In this document: positions 30,878 to 41,638 of the stretch, piece by piece
How the letters are laid out: each line of letters begins with the position of its first letter
Position numbering within the stretch: position 1 is the stretch's first letter
Origin: Fibrobacter succinogenes
GTDB lineage: Bacteria > Fibrobacterota > Fibrobacteria > Fibrobacterales > Fibrobacteraceae
Direction: 5' to 3'
DNA: 64,000 bases
Assembly (NCBI GenBank): GCA_902762795.1
Contig: CACWPM010000021.1
Location: 1 to 64,000 of the forward strand
Position numbers and translations under genes: made by a program
The notes under the pieces: generated by a model
Database searches by the model: none
What the model was told of the DNA's origin: nothing
The model's input: only the letters and a program-made list of their open reading frames with translations

Positions 30878-33800
30878 ATGAAACGATTGACAACCTTGTG
30901 TGTTGTTTTTTTTACAATGCTCGGTTTTGCTGCTGTTGAACATGGAACTGTGTTCCCGATAACGGAAACTGCGCAAAACTACTCCGCTAATGACAATTAC
31001 TACGATTCGACAAATACTGATCAAGTCCGCTTTAGCTATACGCCAACAAGTTCTGGGCTTTGCACCGTAACGAGTTCTTATACAAATTCTTCGTTCTATA
31101 GGTATCTCTATTATTATGGAACGGACGATACTTTTTCGAACCGTGAAGATTATACCAGTAGCTATTATTCTCCAAGCATCTCGTTTGACTGTAAACAAAA
31201 TGAAACTTATTACTTTATTGTTTATGTGTACTATTCAAGCGGTTATTCCAGCTATTTTGACATTAAGGCGGCGCTGGACAAGTATTATTACGTGACTATT
31301 CAGGGCAGTGGAAAAACAGAATCGGTTCTTCAAGGAAATCGTCTGAGTATCAAAGCCCCTGTTAAGGTTGGTGAACGTTTTATCGGTTGGAAAATCGAAA
31401 CGGGAACGGGAACCTTTGGCAACGCGAAAAATATTGGCACCACGTTTACTCCGACTTCGGATACCGTTACGCTTTCATATGATGTTGAAGAAGGTAATGT
31501 GTACTTGCTTTCGGATGTGTTTGTTCCTTATACCTATGCTTCAAATGGAAGCGCGGCAAGCGATGGCTATTATGGCGTCAGGACTGTTTATGAACCTAGC
31601 AAAACGGGATTGTACACTTTAATTTCAAAAGGAAAAAGATCCCATAGCGATTATTACTACGATAAGGACTCAACGTTTGCATCGAGGAAATCCTATTTTA
31701 ACATTTCCTCGGCTGGTGGCCGTTCCTTATATTCGCTCACTGCTGGCGAAAAATATTATTTCTTGTTGTATCAGAGCGATGTCGATTATTATGGCGACAC
31801 GATCTCTGTCCGGATGGCACCGACATTCAAGGTGAACGCCGATACTGTCGGTGGAGGCTATGCTTATGTGGGAACGGGTTCCCGCAATTACGATTCTTCT
31901 TATGTCGCAAACGATACTGTACCGCTGTCCGCGTCTTCGGGCAGTGGTTTCCGCTTTTCCAAATGGGAAAAGGTGTCGGGAACATGCACTATTTTGGATA
32001 CCGCATCGGCAAAAACGGGCGTGGTCATAAATAGCGATTGCAAGGTTCGTGCCGTATTTAAACCGGGTGTCATGTATCCGATTACGAAAACGAAAACGAA
32101 ATATACTCCATATGAGCATTATTTTTCGGGTTCCCCGACTAGTGGCGTCCGTTTTACGTTTGTCGCACCTGCTGATGGCGGGTATATCATTAAGTATGAA
32201 AAGGACAGTACGGAATGGAGCTATTTTAGGCGTTATAAGACGAGTTACTTCTCTAGCTATGAATTCTCCCGGAATACAAGATATTCCGTGATGGATACAG
32301 TTCTCCTCAAGGCCGGGGATTCTGTTTTTTATACAGTGTCGAATGACTACCTGAAAGATTCTCTGTTGTCGTTCAGCATGAGCTACGATACTATATCGTC
32401 GTTCAGGGTTACTGTGGATCGTGTTTCTCCGGAATGCTCTACAACTGTCGAATCTCAGCTGGCTTTTAAAGGCATGGTTGTTTATTTTGAAGCTTATGCC
32501 CAAAGCGGTTTCCGTCCGGATGGCTGGAGCTTCGTAAGTGGCTCGCACAAGTTTAGGGATTCATCCGCTTATAGCATTGGGGATACGATTTATGAGGATA
32601 CAAAGCTCAAACTGGGTTGCAGGGCGGCTAAGATAATCGACATAACCGATAAGCCGAAGAATTATACGCCCTATAATGATTTTTATGAAAAATCTCCAGG
32701 TGCTGGCATACGGTTCCGTTATGTGGCGCCGACAACGGGTGTCTATGTATTGCGATTCCGACCGTACGATTTTGATGGATTGTATCGTTATTATGATTTG
32801 GATTCTACGTTTACTACAGCAAAGCGGTCGAATTCGACTTCTGGGAAGGTTTCATATATTGCTATAGCGGATTCAGCCAAAAGAAAATTTTATGTGAATG
32901 TCGCTCCTTATACGTCGAGTTATTGGGGTGATTCCTTTTCCGTGGTGGCTCTTCCGGCTGCGTTTGTTCAAATCGTGGGGAATACGCGAATAGATACGAT
33001 TGCCGTAGGGGATTCGCTCGATGTATCGAAATCATTGCTTGATTATGATGAAAATTTTGTAAAGTGGACTGTTGTTTCTGGAAAGGGGCATTTTATCGAT
33101 AGTACTTCCCGTTCGACACAGTTTATTCCGGATGCGCCCTCTACTGTCAAGATAGAAGCTGTTACAAGAAAGCTCCCGGTCTATGAGCTTACAGATGTTT
33201 TTAAAACCTTTACGTTCAATGAAAATAGTAGCTACATTCGTGACGATTATTATGGCATCCGTACGGTGTTCGAGGCGCCCAGTTCTGGAACTTATGCCGT
33301 TATCGTGAATAGTCCATATAACTCGTATATCATGGATTATGCGAAGGATAGTACATTCTATAGCTTTAATAATTCATTTTATTGCTATGCGAGTTACTGT
33401 AAATACGTTTTGAATTTGAATAATAATGATAAACGGTATCTTTTCCTGTACCAAGGTACCGATTCGCACATGAAGGATACTGTGCTTGCTAGAGTGCAAA
33501 AAACGGTTCATTTGTATACGGATACAGCGGGCGTGGGGTACGCTTATGTAGGTGCGTATTCTAGAACCTATGATTCAACCTACGTGCCTGGCGATACTGT
33601 TTCTATAAGAGCTGCGACAAATTCTATCGACCATAAGTTTAGCAAATGGAGCGTGTCTTCGGGGAATTGTAGTATTCTCGATTCCTCAAGATCCAATACT
33701 TATATCGTTGTAAAAGGCGATTGCAAGGTCAAGGCGCATTTTGTAGAGGGATCGATGTATCCGATTACCGATGTCGCTACAAAATATACGACTGCGGAAA

Positions 33801-36800
33801 CCTATTATTCCCGTAGCGCTACTTATGGTACAAGGTTTTTCTTTGTAGCTCCGAGTTCAGGATCTTATTCCTTTATCTTTACGGGACTTACAAGTATTTC
33901 TGGGGTTAGATATCCGAACGGGAGTTTTAGTTCAAGCGCTTCGTCTTTTAGCGGTTATACCAACAGAACAGAAACGTTGTCACTCAGTGCCGGGGATTCC
34001 GTATTCTACAATATATCGAATTATTATAGGGCCGATTCCACGGAAGCTTTCTGGGTGAGCTATTCACAATCGAAGGTATCGATTGTCTTGCTTGCTGACA
34101 GTAATGGCTCCGTCACCCCGAGTAATGGTTATTCTTCGGCATGGGTCAATGCCGCGTACCCGATTACGGCGAATCCTGGCAGCAATTACCGCTTTGACCG
34201 GTGGAAAATTGAATTTGGTACAGGCGTGATCGATGATCCTTACGCTATGAAGACTGTGGTTATCCCTCAGGATTCTATTAAGGTAAGGGCATATTTCAAG
34301 CGGGGTGAAATTTACCCGTTGACAAGCACTGAACAAGTTTTCAATTTCCAGAAGCACCATTATTCCGTTGGGCGGAAATCTTCGGTCATGTTCAGTTGGA
34401 CTCCAGCCGATACCAATCACTATTTGTTGAAGCTGGATTCTGTCAAGGGACAGTGCGTATTTTATGGAATGGATTCGCTTTTGACTACGGGTAAGGAAAC
34501 CTATAATCTCGGTGGAGGTGCTTCCTATATTCATCTTCAAGGGAATCCTGGTAATACCTATTATTTGTCCGTGACGGATTCTGTGTCAACGGTGTCTCGC
34601 AACGTGAATTTTACGGCGCAGATTATTGTTCCTAATGTCTTGTATGTCGAATCGACTCGCGGTCGAGCTATTCCATCGGAATATGTCTATGTGGCTCCCG
34701 GGGTTGATACAGCTTTGTATGTAATTCCCTATGGCGGTTATTTCTTTGATTCCTGGACTAAAGTTTCGGGGACCGTAACGATTGCTAATCCGTCAAGCTC
34801 TAAAACGAGAGTCGAGCCGCAATCGAGCTATTGCCATGTAAAGGCCAACTACATATTGGATTCTGCGACCGTTCCTGAGGTCTCGATTACGAATCTCGAC
34901 ATAAGTAATCATCCTAGCATTTGCGCTCAAGTTTCCGTCGTCGATAAGAGAAACGGAAGGCCTATTGCGGGTCTGGATTCATCGGACTTTATTTTGTCTC
35001 AAGATAATCTTTCCTTGTCTGCACAAACGACCACCATTCAAAGTCTTGGTGGCGTGTCTGTAGCGCTTGTTGTCGATGAAAGCGGTTCCATGAGTGGTTC
35101 CAGAATGATTGAAGCCAAGAACGCCATTCGTCAGTTTATCAACGAAATGGGCCCTTACGATAGAACGGCTATTGTCGGTTTTACGGGCGGTTACAATGCC
35201 GATGTGCATCAGACGATGACTTCTGACAAAAATCTGCTGTTGAATGCCGTCAATAAATTGAGTGCCGATGGTCCTGGAACCAACATCAACATGGGTACGA
35301 AGGTCGGTGTGGATCAAGTTGTAGGGGAGACAAACCCGACGGCGGTTATCGTCTTCTCGGATGGTGCCAATAATGATGATGTCATTACTACAAGTGAAGT
35401 GTTGACGCATGCCCGTGGCTTGAATACGACCATTTATTCTATTGCTGTGGAAACGCCTTCGAATTCTACTTTGAAAAACTTGGCTGAAGGTTCCGGCGGT
35501 ACGTTCACGGATGCACCGAGTGCGTCTCAGCTCGCTAGCATTTATTCCGATATCCGTGGTATGGTGCAGTCGCGTTATGTGCTTTGCTACCAGAGTCCGG
35601 ATGCTATTTGGGATGGGGATTCCCACATGGTGGAAATTAAGACCAAGTTCCTGCATAAGGATGCAGCCGATACGGCTTATTGGGATGAAGGATCCCGTCC
35701 GCCTGTTGTCGAATTGACTCCCGCCACATGGGACTTGGTCGGGGTTGAACAGCTACAGAATGTGAGCTTGACAATTGATGTTTTCGTGCGTGCAAAGACA
35801 GGGCTTTCGAGTGTCGTGCTTTACACAAGGAACGTAAGTCTCTCGAATGGGGCGTTTGAATCGTACGAAATGACTCGTGTAAACGATACTCTATGGCGTT
35901 ATGTTATTCCTGATAGCAAAGTGCAATACCCGGGCATTGATTTTTATGTCGTGGCGACGGATTCAAACGGCCTTACAGGAAAGGCGCCTGCTGTGGCGAA
36001 CCCGCTGAAAGAGCCCTATACAATCCCTGTGAAGAACAATGTTCCAGTGATCAAGATGGATTCGCTTGCTTGTGTCGATACTGTGGGCGGCAAGGGAACG
36101 CTTCGCTTTAACATTATCGATGACAACAAGATTAATAGCGCTATGCTCTATTATAAGGATTCTGCTGCTGTCCTCTTTGATGAAAATTCGATGAAACTGT
36201 CGGGCGGATTCTGGGTAGCGTCTATCGCGTCTAGCGCGTTTGAACATGGTGTCGTTGAAATCTATGTCCGTGCGGTTGATGGCGTTGGCGCATCGGTTCG
36301 CTGGCCCAAGAATCAAAATGTCATGGTTCCTGTGTGCGGGCGTAAATACCGCGCTCCTGATGTACCTGATACCATCAAGATTGTAAATGCGGATTCGGCC
36401 CAAAAGATTGTGCCTGAAACGGAAAAGCTGAACTTGACTCTTGTGACGGAAGACTTTACGAATGTCGCAGATACCGTCAATGCAAAACTTTCCTGCCTTA
36501 TCTCGGGCGATGTTGAAAACAATATCAAGCTTGTTGAAATCCGTTCAGGTTATTATGTGAACCCCAAACCGATTTTGAAGAATGAAAAGACGGCGAAGAA
36601 GGACGACGGCACGATTTCGTGTATCGGTCGTGACACGCTTGTTGCTGAATATAAAGATCCGCTTTACGGCACATTTGCGCGCGACACGGTAGTTATAGTT
36701 TATTCTGTCGCGGATGTACCTGATACCATCAAGATCGTGAGTGCGGATACTTCTAAGAAGACGATTGGACGTAAAACGGATAAGTTGAATCTTAATGTTG

Positions 36801-38542
36801 TGACGGAAGATTTCTCGAAAGGGACCGATGCTGTAAAAGCGAAACTTTCATGTCTTGTTTCGGGCGATGTCGAAAACGATATCGAACTTGTGGAAAAACG
36901 TTCCGGCTACTATGAAACCCGCAAGTCCATTCCGAAGAACGAAAAAGCCGTCAAGAAAAACGATGGCACGATTTCGTGTAGCGGTCGCGATACGCTTGTC
37001 GCAGAATACAAGGATCCGCTTTATGGCTCTTATGCACGCGATACGGTGGTTATAAAGGATTCCGTGACTTTCAGTTACAAGTTCCTTGATGCAGAAGGCA
37101 AAAAAGATCTTGAAACGGTTGAATCGGGTGATTCGGCTAAATTCAAGATTCGCTTGACCGCCTTCAGCAAGTCTATCCATGTCAAGGATACTCTGGATGT
37201 GCTTCTTTATACAGACAAGGGCGATTCTTTGTGGGTCAAGGCTATCGAAACCGATAATTATTCTTCGACCTTTGAATATAGCGGTACGTTCAACTTTGTT
37301 TATGACAAGAAAGATCTCAAGAGTTCAAAACTCGACGCCCTGTTTGATTTGAAGTCTTCTTCTAATCGTGTGACGATTAAGGCTAAAGTCAAGAACGATA
37401 ATCTTGGCGATAAACGAAAATCCTTGGTGGTGTATTCGAACTACATCCCGGCTGATATTGCAGAAATTTACGATGCCGATAAGGATGGCAAGGCCGATTC
37501 TATTCGAATTCACTTTATTAAGCGCAATACCAACGGTTTCGAGGGCATTGACTCGCTGTTCTGGAATAAGGCCGGTGGCACATGGCGCAGCGTGGCCAAG
37601 AAAAAGTTCAAGTTTGTAGGCGATAGTTCCTGGGTCGAAGCCCGATTGGAAAAGACGTTTGATTACGGTGCGACGACTGCCGATAAGGAAAAAGAACCTT
37701 ACCTTAAATTGAGTAAGGTCAAGGGCGGTTTTGCACAGAAATTGAAGATTAACGATAAGGTCGGTGCTGTTCCGGTGAAGGCCGTCAAGCGTCCAGGCGT
37801 GATCGGCATCGAAGATTATATGGAATGTTCACAGAAAGTTCCTCCAGATACATTGGAAATCACATTGTCTGAACCGGTCAAGAAGACGGGGAAGGATTCG
37901 GAATGGAAGAAACTGTTTACGTATTCGACGGATTGCAAGGATACCGTTGAGCATTCGTTGAACATTTCGAAATTGATCGAAGCGGATTCCACAGGGCGAG
38001 TTTGGAAATTTGTGCTTGGCGACTATAAGATCGTGACCGATAATTGTATTCGGACTAATCCCAAAGCTAATTACACCGATAAAAACAAGAATTCGATGGG
38101 ACGTGGTGGGATAAAGATTGAAGGTAGTAATGGTAACTTGTATCTTTATGAAGTGGTGCCTACGCCTGCCGTGAGCGGTATCCCTTCTAAAGCCAAGTGG
38201 ATTGCTCCTGACGAACACGACTGGAGCCCCGTCCCTGATACGCTTTCTGTGGTAAGAGTGGCAAGTATCATGCCTTACAAGGCCAAGGTGATTATTTATG
38301 ACGGCTTGTCTAACGTTGTTGCTTCGTTCACAAGAAAATTTGGCGAAAAAGGCGAAATGGATGAGAAAATCCGTGGAAATGAAGACAATCATGCCAAAAT
38401 AGGCTTCTTACATTGGAATAACCGTTCTGATAAGGGACGTAAAGTAGGGACAGGAGTCTATATCTGGCGTATCGATTTCAAGTTCAAGGACGGCCATTCC
38501 GAGTCTCGACTGGTGAAAACAGGCTTTAAAAGAAAGAAATAA
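30878..38542 (+). CDS. Giant secreted multidomain protein with VWA domain
   Basis: 2554 residues. A signal peptide (MKRLTTLCVVFFTMLGFAAV) is followed by about seven tandem modules of roughly 185 residues, starting near 24, 208, 399, 585, 767, 960 and 1145. Each joins a Tyr-rich beta-sandwich (for example MYPITKTKTKYTPYEHYF) to an InlB-like bacterial repeat (FSKWEKVSGTCTILD). A von Willebrand A domain at about 1395-1560 has the MIDAS motif DESGSMSG (Asp1400), and further Ig-like domains follow, two created by a 354-bp tandem duplication. The C-terminus has GTGVYIWRIDFKF and the tail TGFKRKK shared with both GH9 enzymes. Likely a cell-surface adhesin; binding partner unknown. Confidence 0.82.
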   Translation: MKRLTTLCVVFFTMLGFAAVEHGTVFPITETAQNYSANDNYYDSTNTDQVRFSYTPTSSGLCTVTSSYTNSSFYRYLYYYGTDDTFSNREDYTSSYYSPSISFDCKQNETYYFIVYVYYSSGYSSYFDIKAALDKYYYVTIQGSGKTESVLQGNRLSIKAPVKVGERFIGWKIETGTGTFGNAKNIGTTFTPTSDTVTLSYDVEEGNVYLLSDVFVPYTYASNGSAASDGYYGVRTVYEPSKTGLYTLISKGKRSHSDYYYDKDSTFASRKSYFNISSAGGRSLYSLTAGEKYYFLLYQSDVDYYGDTISVRMAPTFKVNADTVGGGYAYVGTGSRNYDSSYVANDTVPLSASSGSGFRFSKWEKVSGTCTILDTASAKTGVVINSDCKVRAVFKPGVMYPITKTKTKYTPYEHYFSGSPTSGVRFTFVAPADGGYIIKYEKDSTEWSYFRRYKTSYFSSYEFSRNTRYSVMDTVLLKAGDSVFYTVSNDYLKDSLLSFSMSYDTISSFRVTVDRVSPECSTTVESQLAFKGMVVYFEAYAQSGFRPDGWSFVSGSHKFRDSSAYSIGDTIYEDTKLKLGCRAAKIIDITDKPKNYTPYNDFYEKSPGAGIRFRYVAPTTGVYVLRFRPYDFDGLYRYYDLDSTFTTAKRSNSTSGKVSYIAIADSAKRKFYVNVAPYTSSYWGDSFSVVALPAAFVQIVGNTRIDTIAVGDSLDVSKSLLDYDENFVKWTVVSGKGHFIDSTSRSTQFIPDAPSTVKIEAVTRKLPVYELTDVFKTFTFNENSSYIRDDYYGIRTVFEAPSSGTYAVIVNSPYNSYIMDYAKDSTFYSFNNSFYCYASYCKYVLNLNNNDKRYLFLYQGTDSHMKDTVLARVQKTVHLYTDTAGVGYAYVGAYSRTYDSTYVPGDTVSIRAATNSIDHKFSKWSVSSGNCSILDSSRSNTYIVVKGDCKVKAHFVEGSMYPITDVATKYTTAETYYSRSATYGTRFFFVAPSSGSYSFIFTGLTSISGVRYPNGSFSSSASSFSGYTNRTETLSLSAGDSVFYNISNYYRADSTEAFWVSYSQSKVSIVLLADSNGSVTPSNGYSSAWVNAAYPITANPGSNYRFDRWKIEFGTGVIDDPYAMKTVVIPQDSIKVRAYFKRGEIYPLTSTEQVFNFQKHHYSVGRKSSVMFSWTPADTNHYLLKLDSVKGQCVFYGMDSLLTTGKETYNLGGGASYIHLQGNPGNTYYLSVTDSVSTVSRNVNFTAQIIVPNVLYVESTRGRAIPSEYVYVAPGVDTALYVIPYGGYFFDSWTKVSGTVTIANPSSSKTRVEPQSSYCHVKANYILDSATVPEVSITNLDISNHPSICAQVSVVDKRNGRPIAGLDSSDFILSQDNLSLSAQTTTIQSLGGVSVALVVDESGSMSGSRMIEAKNAIRQFINEMGPYDRTAIVGFTGGYNADVHQTMTSDKNLLLNAVNKLSADGPGTNINMGTKVGVDQVVGETNPTAVIVFSDGANNDDVITTSEVLTHARGLNTTIYSIAVETPSNSTLKNLAEGSGGTFTDAPSASQLASIYSDIRGMVQSRYVLCYQSPDAIWDGDSHMVEIKTKFLHKDAADTAYWDEGSRPPVVELTPATWDLVGVEQLQNVSLTIDVFVRAKTGLSSVVLYTRNVSLSNGAFESYEMTRVNDTLWRYVIPDSKVQYPGIDFYVVATDSNGLTGKAPAVANPLKEPYTIPVKNNVPVIKMDSLACVDTVGGKGTLRFNIIDDNKINSAMLYYKDSAAVLFDENSMKLSGGFWVASIASSAFEHGVVEIYVRAVDGVGASVRWPKNQNVMVPVCGRKYRAPDVPDTIKIVNADSAQKIVPETEKLNLTLVTEDFTNVADTVNAKLSCLISGDVENNIKLVEIRSGYYVNPKPILKNEKTAKKDDGTISCIGRDTLVAEYKDPLYGTFARDTVVIVYSVADVPDTIKIVSADTSKKTIGRKTDKLNLNVVTEDFSKGTDAVKAKLSCLVSGDVENDIELVEKRSGYYETRKSIPKNEKAVKKNDGTISCSGRDTLVAEYKDPLYGSYARDTVVIKDSVTFSYKFLDAEGKKDLETVESGDSAKFKIRLTAFSKSIHVKDTLDVLLYTDKGDSLWVKAIETDNYSSTFEYSGTFNFVYDKKDLKSSKLDALFDLKSSSNRVTIKAKVKNDNLGDKRKSLVVYSNYIPADIAEIYDADKDGKADSIRIHFIKRNTNGFEGIDSLFWNKAGGTWRSVAKKKFKFVGDSSWVEARLEKTFDYGATTADKEKEPYLKLSKVKGGFAQKLKINDKVGAVPVKAVKRPGVIGIEDYMECSQKVPPDTLEITLSEPVKKTGKDSEWKKLFTYSTDCKDTVEHSLNISKLIEADSTGRVWKFVLGDYKIVTDNCIRTNPKANYTDKNKNSMGRGGIKIEGSNGNLYLYEVVPTPAVSGIPSKAKWIAPDEHDWSPVPDTLSVVRVASIMPYKAKVIIYDGLSNVVASFTRKFGEKGEMDEKIRGNEDNHAKIGFLHWNNRSDKGRKVGTGVYIWRIDFKFKDGHSESRLVKTGFKRKK
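36359..37066 (+). repeat. 354-bp tandem duplication within the VWA protein gene
   Basis: The segment beginning GATGTACCTGATACCATCAA at 36359 recurs at 36713, a period of 354 bp (118 codons). Each copy encodes one Ig-like domain that ends RDTLVAEYKDPLYG and RDTVVI. The copies have diverged at many positions, so the event is not recent. Confidence 0.8.
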
Positions 38543-38628
38543 GCTAGTTTTATAAATATTACCTTGAGAGAAAAAAGTAAAAAAACTAAATTTGCCGCGT
38601 AAAAACAAAACTCTAAAGGGGTTAAACC

Positions 38629-40704
38629 GTGCAAGATTCTTTAGTTACAAAAGCAGCTGATAACGTCCGTATCCTTTCTGCCGCGATGGTGCAGAAGGCC
38701 AAGTCCGGACATCCGGGTGGAGCCATGGGCGCTGCCGACGCCATCACGCTTTTGTTTGCCGAATTCTTGCGTTTCGATCCGGACGATGCCAATTGGATGG
38801 CTCGTGACCGTTTCTTTATGGATCCGGGGCACATGAGTCCGCTCCTCTACTCCGAATTGGTCCTCACGAACCGCCTCACGCTTGAAGATGTGAAGAATTT
38901 CCGCCAGCTCGGAAGTCGCACACCGGGACATCCGGAATTGGATGTCGCTCTTGGCATTGAAAACTCTTCGGGCCCGCTCGGTATCGGTCACGGTATTGCT
39001 CTCGGTTCCGCTATCGCCGAACGCTTCATGGTCGAACGCTTTGGCTCGATCCTTGAACACAAGACTGTCTGCCTCGTTTCTGACGGCGGTCTCGAAGAAG
39101 AAATCGCATACGGCGTGGGCCGCATTGCTGGTCACCTCAAGCTTTCGAACCTCATTTTCTTCTACGACGCAAACCAGGTCCAGCTCAGCTGCAAGACCGA
39201 AGACGTGATGGACCACGACTTCGTGAAGCAGTACGAATCCTGGGGCTTCCGCGTGATTGAATGCGATGGTTCCAATATTGCGGAACTCCGCAAGGCTTTC
39301 AAGGCCGCTTGGGCCGAAACCGAAAAGCCGGTTCTCGTCTACGGTCACACCACGATGGCCAAGGGCGCTATCGCCGAAGACGGCAAGAGCTACGAAGGCG
39401 CGGTCTCTACGCACGGTCAGCCACTCAATGCCGCAGGTGCTTCTACCTCTGCTACGGTCAAGAATCTCGGTGGCAATCCGGACGATCCGTTCCAGGTCTT
39501 TGACGACGTGAAGGCCGGCTTTGAAGCCCGCGCATGCGAACTCCGTAAAGAAGTCGCCGAATGGAAGAAGGCTAAGGCTGCCTGGGACAAGGAAAATGCC
39601 GAAAAGTCCGCAACACTCAATGAATGGCTCTCGGGCAATGGCATCAAGATCAATCTTTCGAACCTCCCGATTAAGGAAGGCGTTGCAACTCGCGTGACAA
39701 GCGGTACAGTTCTTGGCTACCTCGCCGAAAATTATCACAACATCATCTGCAGCTCTGCAGACCTTTCGAACTCCGACAACACGCAGGCGTTCCTCGACAA
39801 GACGGGCATTTTCCGCGCAAAAGACTTCAAGGGCGCGTTTGTCCAGGTCGGTGTTGCTGAACTCACGATGGGCGCGATTGCTAACGGTATCGCTCTCCAA
39901 GAAGGTCTCTATCCGATTTGCGCTACGTTCTTCGTGTTCAGCGACTTCATGAAGCCGGCAATCCGTATGGCCGCTCTCATGGGTCTCCCGGTCAAGTATG
40001 TGTTCACGCACGACAGTTTCCGCGTGGGCGAAGACGGCCCGACGCACCAGCCGATTGAACACGAAACGCAGATCCGCTTGCTCGAAAGCCTCACGAAGGC
40101 AAACGGCAAGGCCGAAATGCTCGTACTTCGCCCGGCAGACGCTTTTGAAACGCTCGCTGCATGGGAAATGGCTTTTGAAAACAACGATAGCCCGACGGCG
40201 CTTATCCTCACTCGTCAGGTCGTGAACACGCTTCCGGGTGAAAACCGCTATGAAGCAGCCTCGGCTTGCCGTAAGGGCGCTTACATCGTCAGCGACAACA
40301 CTGCTGACGGCAAGAAACCGGAACTTACTTTGGTTGCAAACGGAAGCGATGTGCTTCTCGAACACCAGGCTGCTGAACTCCTCCGCGCCGAAGGCAAGGC
40401 CGTTCGCGTTGTCTCCATGATCAGCCCGGCTCTTTTCCTCAAGCAGGACAAGGCTTACCGCGACAGCATCATCACTCCGTGGACTCCGGTGTTTGCTAAG
40501 TCTAGCGGTCTCCCGCTCCTGTTTGCCCAGGTCGTGGGCGGTTTCGGCAAGGTCTCCGGTCTCGAACGCTTCGGCGCTTCTGCTCCGGCTGGCGTCCTCG
40601 AAAAGGAATTCGGCTACACTCCCGAGGCTGTTGCTGCAGCCGCGAAGGAATACCTCGCTGAATTTGCCCAGAACGTCGCCGATTTCAAGAAGGCGAACGG
40701 GTAA
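38629..40704 (+). CDS. tkt: Transketolase
   Basis: A thiamine-diphosphate enzyme of the non-oxidative pentose phosphate pathway, 691 residues. N-terminal MVQKAKSGHPGGAMGAADA and MDPGHMSPLLYSE, the TPP-binding block SDGGLEEEIAYG...FYDANQVQLS (the Bacteroidetes/Treponema-like variant of GDG..NN), and the C-terminal HDSFRVGEDGPTHQPIEH with catalytic His and Glu regions are all present. It starts with GTG at 38629 behind AAAGGGG. Codon use is strongly biased, consistent with high expression, which creates a long meaningless ORF on the other strand. It is monocistronic, with a hairpin terminator after a 48-bp gap. Confidence 0.95.
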   Translation: MQDSLVTKAADNVRILSAAMVQKAKSGHPGGAMGAADAITLLFAEFLRFDPDDANWMARDRFFMDPGHMSPLLYSELVLTNRLTLEDVKNFRQLGSRTPGHPELDVALGIENSSGPLGIGHGIALGSAIAERFMVERFGSILEHKTVCLVSDGGLEEEIAYGVGRIAGHLKLSNLIFFYDANQVQLSCKTEDVMDHDFVKQYESWGFRVIECDGSNIAELRKAFKAAWAETEKPVLVYGHTTMAKGAIAEDGKSYEGAVSTHGQPLNAAGASTSATVKNLGGNPDDPFQVFDDVKAGFEARACELRKEVAEWKKAKAAWDKENAEKSATLNEWLSGNGIKINLSNLPIKEGVATRVTSGTVLGYLAENYHNIICSSADLSNSDNTQAFLDKTGIFRAKDFKGAFVQVGVAELTMGAIANGIALQEGLYPICATFFVFSDFMKPAIRMAALMGLPVKYVFTHDSFRVGEDGPTHQPIEHETQIRLLESLTKANGKAEMLVLRPADAFETLAAWEMAFENNDSPTALILTRQVVNTLPGENRYEAASACRKGAYIVSDNTADGKKPELTLVANGSDVLLEHQAAELLRAEGKAVRVVSMISPALFLKQDKAYRDSIITPWTPVFAKSSGLPLLFAQVVGGFGKVSGLERFGASAPAGVLEKEFGYTPEAVAAAAKEYLAEFAQNVADFKKANG

Positions 40705-40752
40705 AACGTAATTGCTCGCGATTCGCGTCGACAATCCTTTGCAAAAAGTGTC

Positions 40753-40781
40753 ATGGCGGCCTCCGAGCCGCCATGTCCTTT
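40753..40781 (+). terminator. Intrinsic terminator of transketolase
   Basis: ATGGCGGC (40753-40760) and GCCGCCAT (40767-40774) form a perfect stem, followed by GTCCTTTTAT. The sequence is also of the short-palindrome repeat type seen elsewhere, which suggests a repeat serving as a terminator. Confidence 0.65.
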
Positions 40782-41613
40782 TATATTTTATTGTTCTGGT
40801 GGCGAGAATGGTGAATATCACGCTATGAGCGTATCATTTCGAAACAACGTGGATACTCTTTGTTCTTCCTGGAATACAATGAAAAATTATGGTTATTCTG
40901 TCCGATGCTACAAGCCTGTCGACGAGCTGGCTCAGCCTTGCAAGACGGACAGCACGGATACTTGTGAATATGGTACCCTTACCGATGAACGCGATGGCCA
41001 AACATATAGGACCGTGAAAATCGGAGACCAGTGGTGGATGGCGCAGAACCTGAACTATGCCTATCCGGAATCCGATGACGGTCTGGACACGCTCAGTTAC
41101 TGTTATGAAAGCATCGCGAAAAATTGTGACGTATATGGCCGTCTATATACGTGGAGCGCGGCGATGGATAGCGCTGCCGTATTCAGCGAAAACGGTAAGG
41201 GCTGCGGTGAGGGAGTGGTATGCACGCCGGTCTTGCCGGTGCGCGGAGTATGCCCTGAAGGGTGGCGTCTGCCGGATACGACGGATTGGAACAAACTCTT
41301 TACGGCGATTGGTGGAAAAGTTAATGCGGGCAGATTGCTCAAGACTGACACCTGTTGGAGGTATGAATCCTTTGCGTCTGGAAAGAACGCCTATGGATTC
41401 TCCGTCAATTCCGTCCGGTTTGGTCGCAAAAGTGACTTTGATGGCAACCGCGGTTATGCGGACATGTGGGCTCGTTTTTGGACGTCTAGGCAATACGTTT
41501 TCTTAGCATCTGATTGGGCGTTATATTATACGTTTAAATATAACGATACTGATGTCTCTTTATCAAGAACCGCGAAAGCAGGCGGAATGAGCGTCCGCTG
41601 CGTAAAGGATTAG
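40780..41613 (+). pseudogene. FISUMP gene lacking its N-terminus
   Basis: The open frame enters directly from the transketolase terminator stem (an ATG at 40753 lies in the stem). It shows first the end of one FISUMP domain (SWNTMKNYGYSVRCYKP) and then a complete second domain (DGQTYRTVKIGDQWWMAQNL, YGRLYTWSAAM, PVRGVCPEGWRLPD, MSVRCVKD). No signal peptide or credible ribosome binding site exists. It looks like the 3' part of a gene that once had two FISUMP domains and lost its 5' end next to tkt. An internal start, for example at 40825, might still produce protein, but export would fail. Confidence 0.65.
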
Positions 41614-41638
41614 ATTCGGCCAGAAAAAAGAAATAATT

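Noticed and set aside
38629-40704. Transketolase with an abnormal cofactor motif (SDG, DAN)
   Set aside because: This variant is, to my knowledge, normal for Bacteroidetes/Spirochaete-type transketolases.
38641-40821. 726-codon open frame on the strand opposite transketolase
   Set aside because: It mirrors the transketolase gene, has no family resemblance and is explained by strong codon bias of a highly expressed gene.
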